Below, piece by piece: positions 1 to 4,841 of a DNA stretch of 5,965 bases. The stretch is from an uncultured Neisseria sp. Lineage in GTDB: Bacteria > Pseudomonadota > Gammaproteobacteria > Burkholderiales > Neisseriaceae. The notes beneath the pieces are model-generated. The model searched no databases, was not told the origin of the DNA, and saw only the letters and a program-made list of their open reading frames with translations. The stretch covers positions 1 to 5,965 of the forward strand of contig CAKMQH010000179.1 of the NCBI GenBank assembly GCA_927911515.1, given 5' to 3'. How positions within the stretch are numbered: the stretch's first letter is position 1; each line of letters begins with the position of its first letter. Made by a program: the position numbers and the translations under genes.

Positions 1-137
1 CAGGACAAGGCGACGAAGCCGCAGACAGTACAGATAGTACGGAACCGATTCACTTGGTGCTTCAGCACCTTAGAGAATCGTTCTCTTTGAGCTAAGGCGG
101 AGGCAACGCCGTACTGGTTTAAAGTTAATCCACTATA
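1..137 (+). repeat. Correia element (CREE/NEMIS), long form, 5' end cut by window
   Basis: The stretch ends in the Correia terminal inverted repeat (TTAATCCACTATA at 125-137) and matches the copy at 1665-1821 from its CAGGACAAGG onward, so about 21 bases of the left terminus lie outside the window. It contains the central block of roughly 50 bases that defines the long form, including a hairpin (GGTGC-TTCA-GCACC, 56-69) and the short inverted repeat GAGAA-TCG-TTCTC. In the family this block is reported to bind IHF, and element ends can supply promoters or RNase III sites. Relative to the other long copy it differs by single bases in G and T runs. It lies just upstream of the nfsB promoter, and its last bases plus flank read TATAAC (134-139), a possible but unsupported -10. 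Confidence 0.9.
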
Positions 138-162
138 ACGAAATCCTCACCAATTTCCTGCA

Positions 163-191
163 TTGCCCCTTTCAGACGACCCCTCTATAAT
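163..191 (+). promoter_or_regulatory. Sigma-70 promoter of nfsB, with a DUS in the spacer
   Basis: A perfect -10 hexamer TATAAT (186-191) lies 17 bases after TTGCCC (163-168), a 4/6 match to TTGACA. Transcription would start near 198, leaving a leader of about 27 bases that carries AGGAAA (213-218) as ribosome binding site in front of the ATG at 225. An uptake sequence fills most of the spacer. No operator is evident. Inferred from spacing and consensus only. Confidence 0.65.
171..182 (-). repeat. DNA uptake sequence, 11/12 match
   Basis: TTCAGACGACCC is the reverse complement of GGGTCGTCTGAA, one base from the AGGTCGTCTGAA form seen elsewhere in this window. It lies between the -35 and -10 of the nfsB promoter. 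In Neisseriaceae such sites are bound by the minor pilin ComP during transformation. Confidence 0.8.
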
Positions 192-224
192 CCCCGTTTC
201 CATCCTAAAAACAGGAAACACCTC

Positions 225-875
225 ATGAACATCACAGAAATCGTCCGCCAACGATACAGCACCAAGTCTTTCGACCCGTCCAAAAAAATCACTGCCGAAG
301 ACTTCGCCCATATCGAAGCCGCCCTGCGCAACAGCCCTTCCAGCGTCAATATGCAGCCGTGGCACTTTATCATCGCCGATAACGAAGCGGGCAAAGCGCG
401 CATTGCCAAATCCACCGAAAAACTCCCTTACAACGCCCCGAAAATTACCCATGCGTCCCACGTCGTCGTCTTCGCCACCCGCGTTTGCGCCGACGATGAT
501 TATGTCACCGCCGTATTGGCGCAAGAAGACAAAGACGGACGCTTCGCCACGGAAGAAGCCAAACAGGCAGGCGACTCTACCCGCCGCCTGTTCTTGGGCA
601 TCCACCGCAACCAAATCCAAGACGAAGAGCAATGGCTTGCCAGACAAGTCTATATCAACATGGGCTTCACCCTGCTCGCCGCTGCCGCATCGGGCATCGA
701 CGCCGTCCCGATGGAAGGTGTGGATTTGCAGGTTTTAAATGAGGAGTTCGGTTTGACTGAAAAAGGCTACAAAGCCGTCGCCGTCGTCTCTTTCGGCTAC
801 CGTGCCGCAGACGATTTCAACGCCGCCCTACCCAAATCGCGTTTGGAAAACGAAGTCATCTTTACCAAAATCTGA
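225..875 (+). CDS. nfsB: Oxygen-insensitive NAD(P)H nitroreductase, NfsB-type (FMN)
   Basis: Intact protein of 216 residues, one shorter than E. coli NfsB (217), and collinear with it from memory. The family is a cytoplasmic FMN homodimer that reduces nitro compounds, quinones and flavins by two-electron steps and activates nitrofurans. Visible FMN-site residues are R10, S12 and K14 near the N terminus, the SPSSVNMQPWHF motif (residues 37-48) and the PKSRL motif (203-207), with K204 and R206 where the flavin phosphate contacts lie. DASHVVVF-like, QED-DGRFAT and DAVPMEG blocks also match. Start: ATG 225 has AGGAAA seven bases upstream and a good promoter before that. The gene stands alone between two Correia elements in opposite orientation. 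An A7 run (282-288) near the 5' end is a possible slippage site. Function rests on family resemblance, but the match is strong. Confidence 0.95.
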   Translation: MNITEIVRQRYSTKSFDPSKKITAEDFAHIEAALRNSPSSVNMQPWHFIIADNEAGKARIAKSTEKLPYNAPKITHASHVVVFATRVCADDDYVTAVLAQEDKDGRFATEEAKQAGDSTRRLFLGIHRNQIQDEEQWLARQVYINMGFTLLAAAASGIDAVPMEGVDLQVLNEEFGLTEKGYKAVAVVSFGYRAADDFNAALPKSRLENEVIFTKI

Positions 876-886
876 ACCCGCTTGAA

Positions 887-992
887 TATAGTGGATTAAA
901 TTTAAACCAGTACGGCGTTACCTCGCCTTGCCGTACTATCTGTACTGTCTGCGGCTTCGTCGCCTTGTCCTGATTTTTGTTAATCCACTATA
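887..992 (-). repeat. Correia element (CREE/NEMIS), short form, inverted
   Basis: A complete 106-base element bounded by TATAGTGGATTAA (887-899) and TTAATCCACTATA (980-992). It is in the opposite orientation to the other three copies and lacks the central block of about 50 bases. Its two termini are of different subtype: one has TTTAAACCAG, the other the AAAAATCAGGACAAGG form common in pathogenic Neisseria. It begins 12 bases after the nfsB stop, so it would be transcribed with nfsB unless termination occurs earlier, and could be an RNase III substrate as described for this family. Confidence 0.95.
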
Positions 993-996
993 TAAA

Positions 997-1040
997 CAAG
1001 GTCTCTGAAACCCAACAATCCAGGATTTCAGACGACCTTG
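997..1040. terminator. DUS-based hairpin between converging nfsB and glnB
   Basis: The arms CAAGGTCTCTGAAA (997-1010) and TTTCAGACGACCTTG (1026-1040) pair over 14 base pairs with one unpaired base, because the left arm lacks the G of the uptake sequence. T-rich stretches follow on both strands (TTTGCATTTTT on plus, TTGTTTATA on minus), so it can serve both converging genes. The right arm holds a perfect DUS on the minus strand (1027-1038). Paired inverted DUS as terminators are well known in Neisseria. Confidence 0.75.
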
Positions 1041-1084
1041 TTTGCATTTTTGGAATAGGTAAGCGAATTGCGGCAACGATAGGA

Positions 1085-1423
1085 TTAAATCGCCGCTTCC
1101 GCGCGTTCACCCGTCCGTATCCGAATCACTTCTTCAACCGGCAACACAAAAATCTTGCCGTCGCCAATTTTGCCCGACCGCGCAGTCTCGACAATAATAT
1201 CGATGGCACGTTCCACATCTTCATCAGCCAAAACCAGCTCGACTTTGACTTTGGGCAGAAAATCAACCGCATACTCCGCGCCGCGGTAAATTTCGGTATG
1301 CCCTTTCTGACGGCCAAAACCTTTAACCTCGCTGACCGTCATGCCGCTGATCCCGATTTCCGTCAATGCTTCGCGGACATCGTCCAATTTGAAGGGCTTA
1401 ATCACAGCTTCGATTTTTTTCAT
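1085..1423 (-). CDS. glnB: Nitrogen regulatory protein PII
   Basis: Intact protein of 112 residues, the standard PII length, nearly the same as E. coli GlnB from memory. PII is a cytoplasmic trimer that senses ATP/ADP and 2-oxoglutarate and relays nitrogen status to partners such as glutamine synthetase adenylyltransferase. Visible landmarks: KPFKLDDVREAL at residues 9-20, the T-loop (about 37-55) with uridylylation site Y51 in RGAEYAVDFLPK, the ATP-binding B-loop SGKIGDGK (83-90) and the C-loop RIRTGE (101-106). The ATG at 1423 has AAGGAA seven bases upstream (1431-1436). No amtB or glutamine synthetase gene lies next to it, so GlnB and not GlnK is chosen from sequence likeness, including a T-loop and C terminus of GlnB type. 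It converges with nfsB and is flanked by Correia elements. Confidence 0.95.
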   Translation of the reverse strand: MKKIEAVIKPFKLDDVREALTEIGISGMTVSEVKGFGRQKGHTEIYRGAEYAVDFLPKVKVELVLADEDVERAIDIIVETARSGKIGDGKIFVLPVEEVIRIRTGERAEAAI

Positions 1424-1588
1424 GATATTTTTCCTTAAGTTTCAGGATGGCGCGGCATTCAACCCTCAACCGATTTTGTTTGGGCAAAAGCGCCGAATCA
1501 AATCAAACACACAGCCTCGCGTTCATTTTTTTACACAAGATACTGCGGCCGAATTGCCCGCCACCCCTAAGCGTAGAACAGATTGAAT

Positions 1589-1617
1589 ATTATAGTGAAA
1601 CCCTGACAAAACCGCTA
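1589..1617 (-). promoter_or_regulatory. Tentative glnB promoter
   Basis: On the minus strand TATAAT (1594 down to 1589) is a perfect -10 hexamer. The -35 position at 17 bases gives TAGCGG, a poor match, so an activator or a different promoter may be involved. It would give a long leader of about 160 bases before glnB. The rest of 1424-1664 shows no gene or clear operator. Confidence 0.3.
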
Positions 1618-1664
1618 TGGCGCGCTTTCCATCGGTTTTCACCCATTTTCCAACACACTCCATT

Positions 1665-1821
1665 TATAGTGGATTAAATTTAAATCAGGACAAGGCGACG
1701 AAGCCGCAGACAGTACAGATAGTATGGAACCGATTCACTTTGGTGCTTCAGCACCTTAGAGAATCGTTCTCTTTGAGCTAAGCGAGACAACACCGTACTG
1801 GTTTAAAGTTAATCCACCATA
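1665..1821 (+). repeat. Correia element (CREE/NEMIS), long form, complete
   Basis: A 157-base element starting TATAGTGGATTAAA (1665) and ending TTAATCCACCATA (1821), the right end carrying a T-to-C change from CACTATA. It contains the central block (about 1727-1782) with hairpin GGTGC-TTCA-GCACC (1742-1755) and the CTTAG...CTAAG inverted repeat, the region reported to bind IHF in the family. It lies between the divergent glnB and NRAMP genes, where it could insulate or influence either. Several bases differ from the copy at 1-137, including an extra T before the hairpin and a lost G after it. Confidence 0.95.
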
Positions 1822-1852
1822 ACACGGACAAACAGGAATAAAAAGCGATACA

Positions 1853-1864
1853 AGGTCGTCTGAA
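1853..1864 (+). repeat. DNA uptake sequence, perfect
   Basis: AGGTCGTCTGAA, identical to the form used throughout the window, in intergenic sequence 32 bases after the long Correia element. Confidence 0.9.
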
Positions 1865-2005
1865 AAAGGTTTTTAGGCATAAAATTTCCCAAATATTCCA
1901 TTTTTTTATTTGATTCGTATTTTTTATCCAATATTCAGCATAATGTTTTTTTGATATTTACCATTCAGGATTTTGATTTACGTTAAAATACGCCTTTTTT
2001 TGTGA

Positions 2006-2017
2006 AGGTCGTCTGAA
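2006..2017 (+). repeat. DNA uptake sequence, perfect
   Basis: AGGTCGTCTGAA lies six bases upstream of the GGAG ribosome binding site of the transporter gene. There is no inverted partner nearby, so it is unlikely to act as a terminator. Confidence 0.9.
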
Positions 2018-2030
2018 AAAGACGGAGAGA

Positions 2031-3300
2031 ATGATGTCTGAACAACATACACACGCTTCGACTTGGAAAAGCAAAATCAATGCGCTGGGGCCCGGAATCA
2101 TGATGGCTTCGGCAGCGGTCGGCGGTTCGCACCTGATTGCCTCGACGCAGGCGGGCGCGCTTTACGGCTGGCAGCTTGCGTTGATTATTATTTTGACCAA
2201 CCTCTTCAAATACCCGTTTTTCCGCTTCAGCGCACATTACACGCTGGATACGGGCAAAAGCCTGATTGAAGGCTATGCTGAGAAAAGCCGCGTTTATTTG
2301 TGGGTATTCCTGATTTTGTGCGTTATCTCGGCAACGATTAACGCGGGCGCGGTTGCCATCGTGACCGGCGCCATCGTCAAAATGGCGATTCCTTCGCTGA
2401 CGCTGAATGTCGGCGCAATCTCCGCGCTGATTATGACTTCCTGCCTGATTATCTTGGCGAGCGGACGTTACAAAGCCTTGGACACGTTTCCAAATCATCA
2501 TCGTCAGCCTCGACGATTGCCACAGTCGCCGCAGCCGCCATCGCCATGTCGCGCGGCATGCAGATGAAACCCGACTTTATCGAGCCTACCCCATGGACAC
2601 TGGCAGGCTTGGGCTTCTTAATTGCGCTGATGGGCTGGATGCCTGCGCCGATTGAAATTTCCGCCATCAACTCGCTGTGGGTTACTGAAAAACAACGCAT
2701 CAATCCTTCCAGCTACCGCGACGGTATTTTCGACTTCAACGTCGGCTACATCACCAGCGCGGTGTTGGCGGTCGTCTTCCTTGCCTTGGGCGCGTATGTG
2801 CAGTACGGCAACGGGGAGGCAGTGCAAATGGCAGGCGGCAAATACGTTGGTCAACTGATTAATATGTACGCCGTCACCATCGGCGACTGGTCGCGTCCGA
2901 TGGTCGCATTCATCGCCTTCGCCTGTATGTACGGCACGACGATTACCGTAGTGGACGGCTACGCGCGCGCGATTGCCGAGCCGGTGCGCCTGCTGCGCGG
3001 TAAAGACAAAACGGGCAACCTCGAATTGTTTGCCTGGAACGTCTGGGTCGCAGGTACGGGCTTGGCGGTGATTTCTGGTTCAACAGCGCGATGGCGGAGC
3101 TGCTCAAATTCGCCATGATTACCGCCTTCGTTGCCGCCCCCGTGTTCGCTTGGCTGAACTACCGCCTTGTCAAAGGCGACGAACGCCACAAGCTGACGGC
3201 AGGCATGAACTTCCTCGCCATCCTCGGCTTGATTTACCTGACCGGATTTACGGTGTTGTTCCTATTGAACCTGATAGGCATCTTGGCTGCACCTAAGTAA
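2031..3300 (+). pseudogene. NRAMP (SLC11)-family metal transporter, frameshifted
   Basis: Three frames join into one membrane protein of about 420 residues, the usual NRAMP size: 2031 to about 2489, about 2516 to 3073, and about 3074 to 3300. The family couples proton entry to uptake of Mn2+, Fe2+ or related divalent ions at the inner membrane. Hydrophobic helices run through the joined protein. GPGIMMASAA (residues 21-30) begins TM1, and MGWMPAPIE marks TM6. At the TM1 metal-site motif, canonical DPGN reads GGSH (31-34), and TM6 has MPAP in place of MPH, so the substrate may differ from Mn2+. The second junction fits one T lost from the run at 3072-3074 (restoring VIFWFNSAMAELL). The first (2487-2512) needs two or more small slips: the short stretch IIIVSL reads in a third frame. 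ATG 2031 is followed at once by ATG 2034, which is better spaced (six bases) from GGAG. A strong terminator follows the stop. As written the gene is broken; miscounted bases are a likely cause. Confidence 0.88.
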
Positions 3301-3312
3301 GCCCAATAAAGC

Positions 3313-3356
3313 AAAGGTCGTCTGAAAACCGGATTTTGGTTTTCAGACGACCTTTT
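3313..3356 (+). terminator. Perfect DUS-pair rho-independent terminator
   Basis: AAAGGTCGTCTGAAAACC (3313-3330) and its exact reverse complement (3338-3355) form an 18-base-pair stem with a seven-base loop, 13 bases after the transporter stop. The right arm ends in a short T run (3353-3356). Two perfect uptake sequences in opposite orientation are contained, at 3315-3326 (plus) and 3342-3353 (minus). With A-rich sequence on the other side it may work in both directions. Confidence 0.92.
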
Positions 3357-3438
3357 GCCATGTATAGCAAAATGTTCGACAGCAGAGATGAAGCTCAAAC
3401 CCACATCGCAGCTGCCCATCAGAACTCCCTATATCTTT

Positions 3439-3466
3439 TTGAATTTCCAACCAAAGCCATTATAAT
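3439..3466 (+). promoter_or_regulatory. Sigma-70 promoter of prfA
   Basis: TATAAT (3461-3466) is a perfect -10, 16 bases after TTGAAT (3439-3444), a 4/6 match to TTGACA. The start site would be near 3473, giving a leader of about 50 bases. With the terminator upstream this makes prfA its own transcription unit. Confidence 0.65.
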
Positions 3467-3479
3467 AACGCCTCCTCGC

Positions 3480-3504
3480 GCCGTCGCGGACGACTCCCGA
3501 CGGC
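3480..3504 (+). promoter_or_regulatory. GC-rich hairpin in the prfA leader
   Basis: GCCGTCG (3480-3486) and CGACGGC (3498-3504) pair in a seven-base all-Watson-Crick stem with an 11-base loop, entirely between the predicted start site and the GGAAG ribosome binding site (3514-3518). It could affect translation or mRNA stability. No function is shown by the sequence. Confidence 0.4.
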
Positions 3505-3522
3505 ATTTATTATGGAAGAATT

Positions 3523-4600
3523 ATGAAGCCGTCTATCTTAGAAAAATTACAACAACTCAGCGACCGATTGGAAGAAGTCACCCACCTCCTCGGACAGCCC
3601 GAAGCCACGTCCGATATGGACAACTACCGCAAGCTCACGCGCGAACATGCCGAATTGACGCCTGTCGTCGAAGTGTTCCAAAACTATCAACTGGCGCAAA
3701 GCGACTTGGCGGATGCCGAAGAAATGCTGTCCGACCCTGAAATGAAAGACTTCGCCGCCGAAGAAATCGAAGCGGCAAAAGCGAAAATCGACACGCTCGA
3801 TACCGAACTGCAAAAACTGCTGCTGCCCAAAGATGCCGACGACGACAAAAACATCTTCATCGAAGTGCGCGCCGGAACGGGCGGCGACGAAGCCGCGCTG
3901 TTTGCAGGCGATTTGCTGCGTATGTACAGCCGCTACGCCGAGCGCAACCGTTGGCAGGTCGAAATCGTTTCTGCCAATGAAAGCGAGTTGGGCGGCTATA
4001 AAGAAGTCATCGCCCGCATTGTCGGTTTGGGCGCGTACAGTCGTCTGAAATTCGAATCGGGCGGCCATCGCGTACAGCGCGTTCCCGCCACCGAAAGCCA
4101 AGGCCGTATCCACACTTCCGCCTGCACCGTCGCCGTCATGCCCGAAGCGGACGAACTGGAAGACATCGAGTTGAACCCCGCCGACCTGCGCATCGACACC
4201 TTCCGCGCATCCGGCGCGGGCGGTCAGCACATCAACAAAACCGACTCCGCCGTCCGCATCACCCACCTGCCTACAGGCATGGTGGTCGAATGCCAAGATG
4301 GCCGCAGCCAACACGCCAATAAAGCGCAGGCAATGAAAGTCCTCGTCGCCCGCCTGAACGACGCGCAAAAAACGCGAAGCCCAAGCCAAAGAAGCCGCCG
4401 AACGCAAATCCCTTATCGGCAGCGGCGACCGCAGCGAACGCATCCGCACCTACAACTACCCCCAAGGCCGCGTGACCGACCACCGCATCAACCTTACCCT
4501 ACACAAGCTGGATTTTGTGATGGACGGCGATTTGGAAGAAATCACCAACGCCCTGATTGCCGAACATCAGGCAGAGCTTTTGGCGGCAATGGGCGATTGA
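3523..4600 (+). pseudogene. prfA: Peptide chain release factor 1 (RF1), one-base frameshift
   Basis: RF1 recognises UAA and UAG in the ribosomal A site and triggers peptide release. The first 283 residues match E. coli RF1 closely from memory: KPSILEKL start, RAGTGGDEAALFAGD (116-130), the stop-codon-reading PAT motif (188-190, in RVPATESQGR) and the catalytic GGQ (233-235), whose glutamine is methylated by PrmC. At 4367-4372 a run of six A occurs where the frame needs five (Gln-Lys-Arg). Removing one A restores the expected C-terminal part, including SGDRSERIRTYNYPQGRVTD, and ends at TGA 4598-4600, giving 358 residues, a normal length. As written, translation leaves the RF1 frame after K283 and runs to 4632 (369 residues), losing the C-terminal segment. 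RF1 is normally essential, so the extra A is probably a sequencing error. ATG 3523 follows GGAAG by four bases. No prmC gene follows. Confidence 0.93.
4040..4049 (+). repeat. Partial DNA uptake sequence inside prfA
   Basis: GTCGTCTGAA matches the last ten bases of the 12-base form, preceded by CA where the full site has AG. It encodes part of the S-R-L-K stretch of RF1, so it could be chance within conserved coding sequence. Confidence 0.5.
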
Positions 4601-4636
4601 TGGGACGGTTGACGCTTGGTTTCAGAGTATAAAGGC

Positions 4637-4684
4637 AGGCTTGATGGCAAGAAAACAAGTTCTGCCAAAACGTAAATCAAGCCT
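4637..4684 (+). repeat. Nested inverted repeat downstream of prfA
   Basis: AGGCTTGAT (4637-4645) pairs with ATCAAGCCT (4676-4684). Inside, GGCA-a-GAA (4646-4653) pairs with TTC-TGCC (4660-4666), giving a two-tier stem. It lies 36 bases after the restored prfA stop and might end transcription or protect the mRNA 3' end, but no T run follows, so a rho-independent terminator is not claimed. Confidence 0.45.
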
Positions 4685-4697
4685 CAGCCGTCACCCG

Positions 4698-4740
4698 CCG
4701 TCATTTTCATAATCATAAAAATCCTATGCGGAAATGACGG
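4698..4740. repeat. Inverted repeat between prfA and apbE
   Basis: CCGTCATTTTC (4698-4708) pairs with GAAATGACGG (4731-4740) over ten base pairs with one bulged T and a 22-base AT-rich loop. The arms resemble the CCGTCATTC...GAATGACGG flanks of common Neisseria repeats, so it may be a decayed remnant. The loop holds CATAAT (4708-4713), a possible -10 for apbE without a matching -35. Confidence 0.35.
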
Positions 4741-4819
4741 CACGCCTGAAACACCTGCCCTACACCCTCATACACAAACTCAGCCCAACCGACTTCCACT
4801 CAATTCCCCCGCTTCATTT

Positions 4820-4831
4820 TTCAGACGACCC
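4820..4831 (-). repeat. DNA uptake sequence, 11/12 match
   Basis: TTCAGACGACCC on the plus strand, the same variant as at 171-182, placed ten bases before the apbE start and occupying the area where its ribosome binding site would be sought. Confidence 0.75.
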
Positions 4832-4841
4832 ATCCCAAGCC

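Larger units (their letters stand above)
1822..2030 (+). other. AT-rich leader of the NRAMP-family gene
   Basis: No gene is visible here. The stretch 1865-2000 is markedly richer in A and T than its surroundings. Candidate promoter pieces are TTGATA (1951-1956), CATAAT (1939-1944) and TAAAAT (1984-1989), but none pair at 16-18 bases, so no promoter is called. Two uptake sequences sit at its ends, the second just upstream of the ribosome binding site GGAG (2024-2027). No clear Fur-type or MntR-type palindrome was recognised. Confidence 0.45.

Noticed and set aside
134..139. Correia-end promoter for nfsB (TATAAC)
   Set aside because: No acceptable -35 at 16-18 bases, and a better promoter lies at 163-191.
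147..647. Minus-strand open frame opposite nfsB
   Set aside because: Shadow of a strongly recognised gene; no ribosome site or family motif.
977..1438. Plus-strand open frame across glnB
   Set aside because: Antisense to an intact PII gene and begins inside a Correia element and terminator.
1665..1821. Insertion sequence or transposon
   Set aside because: No transposase frame; size, termini and internal blocks are those of Correia elements, which are non-autonomous.
3091..3300. A separate 69-residue membrane protein
   Set aside because: It continues the transporter sequence directly once one T is restored at 3072-3074, so it is the C-terminal part of that protein.
3547..4449. Long minus-strand open frame of 300 codons opposite prfA
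   Set aside because: Low-complexity, phenylalanine- and alanine-rich translation with no family likeness; it mirrors the codon pattern of prfA.
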